Shown here: one piece after another, positions 24,667-37,424 of the stretch
Layout of the letters: every line of letters begins with the position of its first letter
Position numbering within the stretch: position 1 is the first letter of the stretch
From: Syncephalis plumigaleata
Taxonomy: Eukaryota; Zoopagomycota; Zoopagomycetes; Zoopagales; Piptocephalidaceae
Direction: 5' to 3'
Length of the DNA stretch: 64,000 nt
Assembly: GCA_025201365.1 (NCBI GenBank)
Contig: JAIXMF010000006.1
Span: 930,001 to 994,000 of the forward strand
Program-made: the position numbers and the translations under genes
Notes under the pieces: generated by a model
The model's database searches: none
What the model saw: only the letters and a program-made list of their open reading frames with translations
Told to the model about the DNA's origin: nothing

Positions 24667-25651
24667 ATGTCCGACTTTGATATTACTGCTACGTTCAAAC
24701 TATTGCTCATTGGTAACACCAATGTGGGCAAGTCTTCTATTCTGCTTCGTTTCACTGATGACGCATTCTTACCGCCAGAGGAAGTTAGCGCTACTATTGG
24801 TGAGTGAAGTGTGTGTAGTCTTTAGTCTACCGTACTAATTAGCTATTCATATTCATATATTCGAATATGATAGGTGTTGACTTTAAGGTCAAAGTAATCG
24901 AATACGATGACAGAAAGTACAAATTGACTATCTGGGTAAGCTAAGCTTATCTGCCTCGACTAGGCACATAGATATGTTTATTCATACAACGTACATTTAG
25001 GATACGGCAGGACAGGAACGATTTCGTACACTAACCTCATCCTACTATCGTGGCGCCAAGGTGTTATTCTTGGTGAGTTTTCTATTATATATATTACATG
25101 AGTAATACTAACTATATGATTAGTTTACGATGTCACTAATCGTGATACATTCGATGAATTGAACAATTGGCTGCAAGAGTTGAATCTCTACACCAATAAT
25201 GGCAATATTATTAAAATGATCGTAGGCAACAAGGTGGACAAAGTAAGAAGTGGAACGGACGAGCACGACAAACATACGGCAGTCATTCATCTAACCGCAT
25301 ATCACAATTAGGAATCCGATCGTGTTGTATCGCGCGAGGAAGGCAAGGCATTAGCTGATCAGCTTGGCACATTATTCGTCGAATGTAGTGCTAAAACACG
25401 GCACAACATTAATATTGCAATGGAACAACTGGTGGAACAGGTAAGCAATCATTGCATATACTGCTGTGTAGCTACAATGTTACATGAGTGATCTTCTAAC
25501 AAAACAACGTCTGTTCTCATTCCTTTATAATAATAACAATACTGTCTAGATTATCAATAAGCCTGAATTATGGCAGAAACCACAGAACAACAATCGATTA
25601 TTATCGAATGGCAATACACCCACTAATGAGAATGGCTGGTGCTTATGTTAA
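24667..25651 (+). CDS. RAB18: Rab18-like small GTPase, six exons
   Basis: A Rab GTPase; in animals Rab18 acts on lipid droplets and the ER. I assembled exons 24667-24799, 24874-24935, 25001-25072, 25124-25242, 25312-25440 and 25550-25651. The product starts MSDFDITATFKLLLIG and shows the P loop GNTNVGKSS, LLRFTDDAF, effector region ATIGVDFKVK, WDTAGQERFRTLTSSYYRGAK, YDVTNRDTFDEL, NKVDK, ECSAK and LVEQIINKPELW. It ends NGWCLC, a CxC double-geranylgeranylation tail. LLRFTDD, IGVDFKVK and the KPELW region are Rab18-specific rather than Rab1/Rab8-like. One G seems missing at the exon 3 donor (TTCTTG then GTGAGT); restoring phase there gives LVYDVTNRD. Introns are 51-109 bases. The subfamily call rests on motif resemblance alone. 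Confidence 0.9.
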
Positions 25652-27497
25652 CCCATACTCTTTGTCATATCCGTCGTGTTCTCTATGTTTATATATATAT
25701 GTTTATATGTATGTACGTATGTACGTATGTGTGTGTGTTTTATTATAAATATAAATCATACGTGTTACTACTACTACTGATCTACTTGGTGCACCCGGTA
25801 TTTGTGTAATCATTCTATCAACTTTACTAGTATTCTATGAAACGTGGTTACAATCACAATCACAATCACAATAGTAACAATGGCAGTATTCATTTGTAAC
25901 ATGGAAACAAGCTAATCAATGCTTTATCGTAATCATTTACAACTATGCGTGTGTGTGAATTATTCATATCCCTGAATAAAATGAACTAGATGAACACATA
26001 TCGGAGTCGCGATGCTTCTAATATAGACTTACTCGATTCACGTACACTGAAACACGTATATATATATACACACACCCACACTCACACTTTATTATGCTTA
26101 TCGCAGGCAAGTTAATGCACCGACTGATCAATTGGTACTGATAACGAAAGAGGGAGGAGGGAGAGAGAGAGATACGACAGAAAGGCCTTTACCCATAACA
26201 AGATAGCAAACCGGTCAATTTATCAAGCCGTCGACCAATGATATACGGCCAAGGGATGTTCTAGTCCACATTGCAGGTAGGACAAGTCGCGTTCCTTCAT
26301 AAATTATTGGGCAAACATGACATCATTGTTTCAGATTCGCATATTGACGGTAACACCAGCTTGTGCTAGCTTGCTGGAAACACGCTCGTATCAAGGATGC
26401 CTACTATAGCATACACACCCACACACGTACACACACGCTTACACGTACACGTACATGTACATGTACACAATACTGATACGGAAACAGTAGAGCATGGCAA
26501 ATGGAATAAAGCGGAGTATAGTGAAATATGAAGTAATAGATGGTTTAAAGTGGCGTAGAACGAGTAGAGCACTTGCTATATTGCTCGCTTGCTACATGGG
26601 CAAAACGTGTCGTGTGAAAAGGTGAGTTGTAACTTTCACGTGTAGTACAGGATCCAATTTTCCCCTATAATGCAGGGCCTTTAGCGTCTTCGCCCGACGC
26701 TTCTCTCTTTCTTGAATGTACTATTTCGTGTACATGCGCGCACGTCTACTCGCATTCTTTCCCGCTTACGCACACTAGTCGTTTACTAACCAGCCAGTCT
26801 ATTCTATTAGCTTGCTAATCGCATTCTATCTTCTTTAAGCATTATTTCATTTGCAACGACTTGCGGTAACGTCTACCTATTCTATCTATCTATCCAACCT
26901 ATAGTCTAGTAGCCAAGTGTGTAGCCAGTTCGTTCGTTTGTTCTTTTCCTCCTCCTCGGCCTTGTTATTACTATCACTCATATAACGAAGGTTTGTTGTG
27001 CTTGTTCTCGGCTTTTTACTAACACGGTAAGTGCATACACCCTGGCTCGACTTGGTCATTGTCATTGCCGTTGCTATTGTTGCTATTGTTGTCTTGCTAT
27101 TGTTGTCGTTGTGTCGGATATTGTTTGCCAATGCTATGCTTATTTGGCATGAAAGGATGCCGAGCAGTGATAGGAGAATAATACTATCAAGGTTATCATC
27201 CGCCTATGCTATATGTGTGATAAAATATACCCCGTATAGAATATAGTAAATGGTGTCATTGCTACTGGCAATAATAATAGTAGTAGTAGTAGCATGCATG
27301 CATGCATTCTATCAATGTGTACACACAGACAAAGATAGATGGTCAGCATGCATATGCAGGGGGGTTTAACCAAAAATACAAAAAAAAAACAAGGAACCAG
27401 ACATGGGCGAGGATATGAACTGCATCCTATGTGGACACATTCATTCCTTGAACCAAGGCGATGTAGAGACCCATGATACCATCAATCAATCAGTTAA

Positions 27498-27526
27498 TCG
27501 GTCGGTCGGTCGGTCAGTCAGTCAGT
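27498..27526. repeat. (GTCG/GTCA)n tetranucleotide repeat
   Basis: A short tandem run of CGGT then CAGT units. Immediately downstream, the word ATCGCCGCTCTTAG occurs twice between 27540 and 27600. No function is apparent. Confidence 0.85.
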
Positions 27527-29686
27527 TGACAAGTCAGTAGTGCTACTGTTATCGCCGCTCTTAGTATTGTTATGTTGCTACTATCGCCGCTCTTAGACTA
27601 CCAGCTACTATTACAGGCAATAGTGTAGCAGGTGTGTGTGTGTGTGTGGCAGTCGTGGCAAGTAACTAACATTCTAAGATAGTCCATGTGGCTTTATCTA
27701 TTTTTATATCAGAATAGCTTTCATGTTACAAAGATGGATTATGCTTTATCGGGTTTGTTGCTTTATTCACGCAGGAATGAATGTATGTTGCACATGTTGC
27801 CAATCTGTAACTGGCAAGAAAAGTGAATACAAGCATTACTGTTTGTTTAACGATATTACCGATGTTTACTATTGATGATGATGATGGATTGAAAGTAATA
27901 GGAATGGCATGGCATACACAGATGCTTGCTTCTATGTATCTTGTACTGTATGTGTATATGTGTGTTTATGCGTAGATGAAGCACACATGTCATTATCAAA
28001 CAATAACCAGTTATGTGTATCATACTCGTTTTAGTCGGTCTCCTCCGACTTGTTCATACATTATTGTAAGATAGAGATGACGATATTGACATAGTGAATT
28101 GCATACTATTGTTACAATTATTATCATAGGTTGTACAATATTGTATGTACCTGAACATAGGAGAATAATATGAATTGTCTCGTAGTAGTAGTAGTAGTAG
28201 TAATGCGTATAACACAATACAAGGTTGATGCCTCATCTTAATCGCGCGCGTTTAAAGGCGTGTAATAGTCTGTTTGTACCACACTTGATACTTGTGCGTG
28301 GTATGTTCGTTTTCGTCAGACTATACACAATTCTATAATGAACTCGCTCCTTGATCATGGGTAGTAATCGCTACGATGATTACTATGTTGATGATTATCT
28401 ATGGTCATTGCCTCGCGGTCTAGTATGTCCTATTTCTTCATACACGACCACGATGGTAAATACACTCGCGTCGTATTCATTATCCGCCACCGGCCTTTTC
28501 CGGTTTAGTGGTTCACACCCGTTGCGACCTTGTCTCCCATCTCGTTGAGCCTTCCCAATTTAACCGGAGGAAACGTGGTGTATTTGGCTATACAGCAACT
28601 CTACGCGCCGTCTCATTATCACCTGTCTGAGTTGGCCCCCGTGCTTACTCTTCCATTTACAGATTATTATCGGCTGTTGTACCACCTGCTTTCCCCCCTC
28701 GCCAATGCATTCAATTCACGATGTTTAAACCGGCTATGTCCCTCTCTCACTCTCTCACTCACTCACTCTTGTGTATATATGTGCGTGTGTGTGATCGTAT
28801 TTAAAACCCTACGAGATTATTATATCACAAGTACTCCATTCTTTATCTCATCTTTCATTGTTCGGCGTTGTCCACACTCACTCACCCATACTCACTCACT
28901 CTACACCTGTCAAACTTGCTACTTGCTACTCTTTCCTTCTTATTTCTTGCTACCCATCTATCTCTTACTTTTTGTCTCGTTCTCTCTTACTCTTTTGCTC
29001 TCTCTTACTCGCTCTCTTTCTTATACACACATATACACGTCGGTTCTACTGACTGATTTGTGGTTACAATTTTGATACAGTTTTCCTCACTTATCTTTTA
29101 TCTATCACATCATCCTTTCTCTCTTTCTCTCTTGTGCTTTTTCCATTCTTTACGTGAATCAGCGTCAATTTCCGTTAAAGTGAATCCATACACAAGCAAA
29201 CACACACAAAAGATATCCATTGTACGACTTTGGTAGTACTTTTTTGACTAGCTTGTGTACCTCTCCATTACACTTTTACGATAACGATATTGCGTTTGAT
29301 AAACAGCAGTACATATACACTCGGGGTGAGTTAACAACACTTATTAGCATGACATAACATCATATGGGGGGTGACATGACATGATGATACATGTTCATGA
29401 TATTCATGCAGACTATGGCTACTATAAGTAGATGGGCAAATATGATATTACTATTTGTTCTTTTTATAGTTGGCAATCTGGCCAATAATACATGACATAT
29501 GGTCAATGGAATAAGCGGTCACTTGTGTTGTCGTCTATTGCATATTTGTATTGTATGCATACTATCTCCTACATATCCACCTTCCTATTTCTATTGCTAT
29601 TGATGTACGATTAGTACACGTTCGTGTTACAGCTGTACGATAATGGAAAGTGGCAATCCTCGTTTTAGCACACAACTCCGACAAGA

Positions 29687-29715
29687 GTCGTTGTCGTTGT
29701 CGTTGTCGTTGTCGT
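29687..29715. repeat. (GTCGTT)n hexanucleotide repeat
   Basis: Nearly five tandem copies of GTCGTT in non-coding DNA. Confidence 0.9.
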
Positions 29716-31013
29716 GTTCACTAGCCGATGTTTAGTTACTTTAGTAGTAGATTATCATGACTGATACTGGTGTTGCTGTTATTATTATTGATAATGATGA
29801 TGATAATATATGGCAAATGTGGAACGAGTCAGTTTCCAATGTTTTGTTGTCATTTAGACGGTGTGTCTCTCTCCTCCTCTCTTTCTCTCTCTCTTTGTGC
29901 ATGTCTCGTAAGTTTCAATTGAATTGATCAGCCGCCTTGATTAAAAAACCTTGTTGTATCATTTTATATCATATACAAGTACGCGGTATACAATCACTCT
30001 TCCTCTTCTTCTTTCATCTTTGATCCTCTTTTCGATTACATTTACTATTTAGTATCATATTTGTGTACATATTGTATATTTGTTCTTTCTACTTACTGTA
30101 TATATACATATATACATATACATATGCGTGTATGTACAACTATTGAGTGAAAACGCTGTCATTATAATTCATTCATTCATTAAGTGTAGTAATAACAGCA
30201 GCAGTATCATCATCGTCATTATTATCTTGCAATTACTACAATTGCACTATTGTCCTACCATCACACACGAATAACTTGTAACTCACATCATTGTGTTGTT
30301 ATTGTTACAATACCACATTACACCACACATACAAGTACATCCATACACACACACACACACAGCGGTCATTGGCGAGTGTGTTATCATTCTCCTCTCCATA
30401 ATCGGCGTGTGATAGGCTACTACTACGGAAACGTCTGTTCCCTTGATATTTGGTATATTAAGAGAAGCGGGTTTCTCGGCCTTTTCCCGTTCCCTTTCTT
30501 TCTTCTTTTTTGGCCCCAGGATTTGTGTGTGTGTATTGCGTGCTCATTGTATCCTTCGTTTGCCATTACTATTTGTGTGCTTGTATCTACTACTACTACT
30601 ACTATTACTACTTTTCTATGTTATAATATTTGTGAATATTCTTATTGCCACATTATAACAGTAACAACAACAGCAGCGGCAATAACCAATCATTGCAATA
30701 TCATTCTTGATTGTATACTTGATATTTACTCTATTATTATTATTTGATATCCTTTCTCCTCCATCTCTTTGTCTAGATCATCAACATTATCCTTGAACGG
30801 TTATCGATTGGAACAATCTTTACAACCAATAGCAACAGTGCACCAGTTACTATCACTGTTCTAAGTGTCAACAAAAAAGGACAAAGTATTACGTACGTTA
30901 GCTTATTCCTTTCTTTATACGCCCCATACGCACACTATATCGACGTTAGCATTTTACGTTTTCTACTACACTCCTGCCACTACTACTAGGTTTTATTTGT
31001 TCAATCCATCATC

Positions 31014-32657
31014 ATGCCAGCTCCAGTTGATATCATCCTTTCCCAAAAGAAGCAGCAACAGCAGCAGCAAGAAGAGCTTTGCCAAGTATCGCAAGGCTCA
31101 TTGGCCCGCGATTCTGCATTCGATTTTTACGATTTTACGCCAACGCTTCTTGATGCCTCCGAGTCTAGCTCGGATGACGACTACTACCCTCACGATTTGG
31201 AGGCCAACTTTTGCCGTGACTTCTCTTGCTGGGTCTCGTATTGCGCGATCTACACGATTTGCTGCAACACTACGAGGAATGCCATGTACGCTTCGAGGAG
31301 GAAGACCCGGCTACCATGAACTATACGCAACACGCCATCGACGACTGGCAAACTGCCGCCAGTGACGAGTCCCGTCCTAGCTCACCCATGCCAGTTCGTG
31401 ATGCTTAATGGCACGTCAACTAACGGCCGCTGCAGCTTTGAAGCGTCAATCGTATCGGCCACCGCTGCCGCTGCCGCCATGTCCGGTGTCAATTTGAACG
31501 ATGTTCTATCGCAGCAACAGCATCAAGGTGCGAACATGGATTTCGACATGGTCGATCCCATGGATACAACCCTATTGGGTCGTAAGCGTACCGCCTCGTC
31601 TATGGCGCAGTTTGACTCATTCAATGATAGCGCCAATAAGCGCATGGCTACCGGTGGTGCCGCTATGCCCATGCCCCTGTCGCCACCCATGCAACAGCAG
31701 ACATTTGTCGATGACGAGTTGCTATTGGCTGCCCTACTACAAATTGGCAGTGGTAACATGGGTACCGAAGAGATGTTGCAGGATGCGCTCCTACTCCAGC
31801 AGCAACTACTTCTCAGTGGACGTAACACTGCACTCACCTCGGGTCTCGCTCTTCCCAATGGCATGCCATCGATGTCATCAATGTCAGCGTCGAACATGAC
31901 CGCAGTAAATGATCCTCAATCATGGCTGCCTCATCACTATGACCAATAACAACAACAACAACAATGTTAATGTCAATGCCATGGCCAACTCGTCATCCGC
32001 CACCCTTGCTCGTCCCATTGCCACTCCTGTCGGTATTAGCGCTCGTGCTAACATGGCAAACAATGGCACGACCTGTTCATCCTCGTCGGTGGAACGTCCA
32101 TACCGTTGCGCAGTACCAGGATGCGAGAAATCCTACAAGAATGCCAACGGTTTAAAGTATCATAACCTACACGGTCACTGCAATGGTACGGCCAGTGTTA
32201 ACGTGGCCACGCACCCCGCTTTACCTGTAGTTAGCAATCCCATGCTACACACTCCCGATAACTCGTTGTCTAATGCGGCGCGTGGTATTCAAGTAAAACC
32301 ATACCGTTGCACTATTCCTGAATGCGGTAAATCCTACAAGAACCTCAATGGCTCAAGTATCACGTGGAGCACGCTCATCCCGGTGCCGTAGCTCTACCGC
32401 TCGGCAAGAAGGCTCACGTCAAAGCAGCCGCTACCGTCATTGCTCAGGCTCAGGAGCGACTTCAAATGTCGAACATCAAGGCTGTCGTAGTACCCGCTAA
32501 CATGGTTGCCAATCTAAACCTTGGCATTCCTAGCAACAATGTCGGTGGTAGCATGTCAGCAGCCGCAGTTGCCGCCGCTAACAACGAGATGGTCGACATT
32601 CTTAGCATCGACGATTCGTCAAGCTATCCATTATCGTTGGCCGACACCACTTGTTAA
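31014..32657 (+). CDS. SFP1: Sfp1-like C2H2 zinc-finger transcription factor
   Basis: A nuclear DNA-binding protein; in budding yeast Sfp1 controls ribosome biogenesis and cell size. From the ATG at 31014 (MPAPVDIILSQKKQQQQQQ) there is a Gln run and an acidic region. Then comes an atypical N-terminal finger near 31200-31300: NFCRDFSCW, then LRDLHDLLQHYEECHVRF, the typical split-finger signature of Sfp1 relatives. A long Ala/Met/Gln-rich middle follows, and then two classical fingers with the same spacing: PYRCAVPGCEKSYKNANGLKYHNLHGHC near 32098-32180 is C-x4-C-x12-H-x3-H, and PYRCTIPECGKSYKNLNG near 32300-32355 is its partner. The C-terminus ends DTTC at 32657. About six missing-base frame changes interrupt the reading, for example near 31230, 31408, 31450 and 32353. 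No intron is needed. Orthology to Sfp1 rather than a related split-finger protein is probable, not proven. Confidence 0.8.
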
Positions 32658-34753
32658 ACTCGAAACTACCTAAACGCCACACGATATGAATGCCACGAGC
32701 ATCCCATTACTCGTGGTGTTGTAATAGGCGTATTCATCATTCTATTTTGTATAGCAAGATGAGTATAGGTCGCTTCAGTGTCGTTGATGTGGACATGCTT
32801 TACTACAACTAGTAATAGTAGCACATACACACGCACTGCTCCTCTACTTTATCTTACTCTGCTTTCCTATGATTGTCGTTCCTATTCACTTGCTTCAAGG
32901 CATTTTCTGTATACTTGTCTTGTTTCGTGGATTGGTTTTACGAAATCCCTATTGACGATTTCTGAAAACTCTTTCTCTCCTCTTCTCTTCTCTTCCTTTC
33001 TCTCTCCTCTTCCTATCTCTATTGGATCAATCACCATATCAGCTCATGCCTATTGCATGTGTTTATTTCTACTTGTGTGGATCAATTTCATTTCCACTCT
33101 CACTCACTCTTATTCTTTTTTCTTACTTTCTAATCCTCGTTAACTCACACTATACGCTATGTGAGTATATATATATACATATATATGTGTGTGGTTCGTT
33201 TGACACCATCTGATCCGTCTCTTCAATGTCGTAATAGCTTTCTCTCTCTCTTTGTTTGTTTGTTTGTTTCGACAAGACTGTTGTTCATTCTCTACTCTAT
33301 TCTGCTCTATTCTGCTCTGCTCTAATCGCTTACTTGCTCACTCACACTCACTCACCCACTTGCTATTGATTCATCACTGTGTCATCCTGCAGACTTCAAT
33401 TGTTGTTACTATTATTCGGTAGTTTCTAGTCTCACTCAGTCTACTCTACTCTACTCTACTCTACTCTATTTCTGCTTGTGTTCTTCTACCGGTTCTAGTT
33501 CGTGTACCATCATCGTTGTTTGGTATTAGCACACGATAGCTAGTATTCTTCTTATTCTTCAATATTGTATGAAGTATATTGTGCGGGTTGATCATATTAT
33601 CCATTTCTTTGTGTGTGCGTGTGTCTTTATTTCCTTTTATTCTAGTTTCCACTTGCCATCTCTCCTTCTCCTTCTTCTTCTCCTTTCTATGCGTGTACGC
33701 CACTTGTCATTCGTTGTATCGTGCTTTATATGTGCGCCTTTCCTCTCAATTGTTATTAGCTTTTTCAGCTTCATTATTAGAGAGGAATAGTGCTCATATT
33801 TAGCCTAAACGAATTACTTTACTTTTGCTTTTCCTCCCGCGTCGATGTAATATTTATCATTACTACGCACGTTACTTTTGCTTCCGCTGCTATATATATA
33901 CATATTGCCAGCTTTTTATTAAAAAATAGGAAAAGGTCGCGTTTACACGCGCTGTTGATTTAATCAATACAAAAATGTCATTAATCATCATTCATCTATT
34001 CATTTATTGTACATGTGTTTCATTAGACAGTTGAATTCAATTACAAGAAAGTGTACCTATAACGACGATAGAAAGTCACATGCAAGTCACAAGTCTTACG
34101 AAAAAATAGAGTGCGTGTGTATGCGTATATGCGCGTATGGAAACAGGCATGTACAGGACAACTGGTACGCATTGCTTCGTGCATACAGCTATCAATTTCA
34201 AGACACTAAATCGCCGCTCATGACTGCAGTCAGCAATGGTAGTAGCATAAACGTGTTGTACTGCACTTTAAGCATGATGAACTCAGGACAAATTAGACGA
34301 ATATCACATCAAGTAATGGAATTATATGCGTGTCAATGTGGATGGTGTATTCATTCGTACAAGTCTCGCTTGTTTTCCTTCTACTTCTACTACTTCTACT
34401 ATTTCCTCTTTATCATTGCTTACAGCGCATTATTCATTTACTTGCTTATCTGTCTGCTTACTTGCCTATTCACTTTCGTTCGTTCTTTTCATTCATTTTC
34501 ATTAGTAAATCTGTGATAACATTATTCTACGTCGTAACCATTTCTTATTTATTATTATTGTAGATTATATAAAAACTCTCTCTCTCCTCTTTCATTCTTT
34601 ATCGGTCATTAATCATTCATCTCCTATTATAGTAGGAATCGTAGTATATCAAGTCTCTCTCTCTCTCCCTTTCTCTTTGTTCGTAGTTTTGATTAGTATT
34701 AATAAGCACATTCGTATTCAGTACATGGATATCATTCGACTGGTGATCTGTTC
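32658..34753. other. Intergenic region, Sfp1-like / 7TM-RGS
   Basis: About 2.1 kb, strongly pyrimidine-rich on the plus strand (about 32960-33030, 33240-33480, 33640-33690, 34565-34680), with TATATA-type words near 33160 and 33890. Open frames here reflect the T/C bias (Leu/Ser/Phe-rich) and are not supported as genes. The last tract ends about 70 bases before the next ATG. Confidence 0.5.
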
Positions 34754-37424
34754 ATGATTAGAATCATTTACTCGCTTCTAGCGCTACTTGTTCATGCTAA
34801 TGGCCGATTCTACATGATAGACGCTATTCGTACTAGTGCCACCACAATGAATATGGATGCTGATGTCACGGATCACATGGATCATGATTATTCACATAGC
34901 GTTGACCATTGGTTGCGTGCTTACTCGTCCACCCGTAATGGATGGAAGTTTGCCGGTGTATTCATCACTCTACAAGCCGTACACCTATTGAGCATTGTAC
35001 TATTCGTGAGACATCGTCATCTACCAGAGATCTATCATAGAAATGTACCGCTAACTATTAGCTTTGTCATCACATCGAATATCGTGTTATCCTGGTGATC
35101 ATACGCATACTATTTCGACATCCATTGGATTGCACACTAGAATTATGGCTAGGTGCAACTATGCTACTGATTGCCCTGCTAATGGTCATGGGTCGATACA
35201 TACGATTGCTGGTGTACTTTTTATGTTGCGAAACGCACCTACAACTTAGCGAGTCGGCCAGACGTGAAAGACACTGGACGAGCAGTGATCAGCAACCGAA
35301 TGAAAAGATAGAATTTCTACGCGGACATCATTTATACAATTGCTTCGTGCAACTTATACGATGGAGTGATCGCTTGCGATACAGGACACCGAGTAGACAT
35401 GCCGATCAAATGAATGGTAATACCACCACAAGAAGTACGGCTACAGTATCCACGACAGACATGGGCAGTTCGGCCGATGACATTGCAAGTAGTGCTCGTA
35501 ATAGTACGGCTACCGCTAGAGCACCCGTCTACAACGACTCGATTCATTCACGTATCGCCGATGAGATGAGCGAGAGTGCCATCGGCAATGGTAACCCTAT
35601 GAATAGCGGAGCGGGTTCTACACCACGTATTGTTGCACGTAATCAGCTGCGTACCCAATCGACGAGACCATCGAGAAAACGAATGCGTAGCAATTCCGGT
35701 TCACAAGCCACTATATCCTATGGTAAACCTACTACAACATCATTGTCAGCCTTGGAATATCCTCGAATAATACAAATCGTCTATCGAGTGAAGTGCAATC
35801 ATGGAATGCTAGTTCGTCGGAAAGTGTACAACCCGATCAAACGAGTCGAGTCCCATGAATAGAGGAGAGGTATTGCGCGAGTCATCAGTGCAACTTTTTG
35901 GTAATCATTCCTTGGAGGAAATTGACAAAATCATCGCCATTCCCATTAGTATTCCTGCCATTAATGTGACGCGTACCAAATCGACTAATGAGCATGAAGA
36001 TGGGATATCGTGGATGATGCGCAATTACACGCTAAACAACAGTCTACCTCGTTGGATACACTATTCAATGTACCTGTATCGAATGAATCGATATCGCCCG
36101 ATTCCCCGCCATTTCGCGTAAGAAACGAATTCTCGCCATTCCATCGACATCTAGTCAAACGTCAACGCTGCTTCACTCGCAACATCGTAACGATACTAGC
36201 ACGCTTTTACATGGTCGATCCTCGCTTAGTCCGTCTAATCCCACGTCATTCATGTCAACAGTTGCCTCACTCGATGAGCATAGTAATGAGGCAGCAAATC
36301 CTGGTGGTATTCAACGTGTAAGACGAAGCACACTCGCTTCACTTATCTCCTCATCGATTGGATCTACGCTATTCGAGCATCAACCGGATAGTTTCAATGA
36401 ATTCTCGCCGTGTATCGTTCTCGGCAGTTGGTACTGGCGACATCGAGAACGACAATCATTCGGCGCGGTCTCACTGCTATTAACCGCGTTAATACTCGTT
36501 GTACTCGTGTTCACGAGTATAATCTACGTCATTGCATACGAGACGAATTCGCTACTCGCAACCAAGGAAATAAGTATTTGTTTGACTAGATGGCCATTCT
36601 GGCCTGCTTGTATAGCGTGTACATTATGTCAATTAGTGCTAATGCCGAGTAAGTAAATAAGCATCAATGTAGACGTGATAGACATGGATTAGCGACAAAT
36701 ACTAATTATTACTTGGAAAACATCATCATTGAACACGTTTACTCTCATAGTGATATATCGGAAAATACCCAAAACTCAAAATGGATTTGGCATGCGTGTT
36801 GAGCTGTTACTACTTACGCTAGGTGGAGCAACGGTCTATTTATTTATTCTCATCACACTGATAGCAATTCCACAACGTATGCGATATATACGTACACTTT
36901 GCCTCATTTGTCCTATCGTCTTCTATTTGTTATACGTGCATGTGTGCACAGTGCTCTACCCGGTGATAAAGGCGCGTAGAACGAAACGACAACAAGAGCG
37001 TAGTCATGACGCGTTAAGTTGGGCCGCATTCGAGGCACTCCTAGCGAATCCGATCCGATTTAAACGATTCAAGCAGTTCTCGAAGCGTGACTACAGCAGC
37101 GAGAACGCGATATTCTACGAGCATTGTCGTCGATTGCGCAATAACGCGTTATCCCTAGAACGAACCCTACTCGACCGAGAGTTACGCCACATTTGGTACA
37201 CGTTCATCGAGACATCGGCCCCGTTACAAATCCACCTCGATGCGAATACCACGACACGTATTCGACAACACATATTCAATGGTGGTCAACTATGCACGGA
37301 TGTACGCATCCTAGATACGGCCCTATTGGAAGTGTGCGAGCTAATGTACCAACATACTTATCCACGATTCGTAGCATGGGAAACCGCTAATCAGCATTGC
37401 TCACCAAGTGATGAACCAGTATAA
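34754..37424 (+). CDS. Seven-helix receptor fused to a C-terminal RGS domain
   Basis: A predicted plasma-membrane receptor carrying its own regulator of G-protein signalling, the domain that speeds GTP hydrolysis by G-alpha. From the ATG at 34754 there is a signal-like hydrophobic start, then helices at WKFAGVFITLQAVHLLSIVLF, LTISFVITSNIVLS, LWLGATMLLIALLMV, FGAVSLLLTALILVVLVF, WPFWPACIACTLCQLVL, VELLLLTLGGATVYLFILI and LCLICPIVFYLLYVHVC. A hydrophilic loop of about 350 residues lies between helices 3 and 4. The RGS domain spans about 37020-37390 (SWAAFEALLANPIRFKRFKQF, then ENAIFYEHCR and the end ALLEVCELMYQHTYPRF). One intron, about 36651-36751, sits between helices 5 and 6. About five frame changes (near 35095, between 35700 and 35860, near 36010-36120 and near 36250) all equal missing bases. 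The architecture resembles plant AtRGS1 and Aspergillus GprK; homology to either is not tested. Confidence 0.8.

Larger units (their letters stand above)
25652..31013. other. Long gene-poor region upstream of the Sfp1-like gene
   Basis: About 5.4 kb without a recognisable protein, tRNA or rRNA gene. It contains many microsatellites (CACACA near 26070, a GTACAC-type run near 26440, GTCG/GTCA near 27500, GTAGTA near 28185, GTCGTT near 29690), TATA-rich stretches near 30100, and strongly T/C-rich plus-strand DNA at about 28740-29160 and 29870-29900. It may be a long 5' regulatory region or leader of the transcription factor at 31014, or hold non-coding transcripts. Open frames in the T/C-rich parts (for example 28530-29075) are compositional. 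Confidence 0.45.

Noticed and set aside
27498-27600. Short direct repeats considered as a CRISPR-like or mobile-element end
   Set aside because: Units are four bases or a single 14-base duplication with no regular spacers and no associated genes.
28351-28548. Small open frame with a Tyr/Asp-rich start
   Set aside because: No conserved motif, no good leader, lies in a gene-poor region; not enough evidence.
28530-29075. Long Leu/Ser/Phe-rich open frames in several overlapping frames
   Set aside because: They fall in T/C-rich DNA, appear in several frames at once, and carry no motif; this is compositional.
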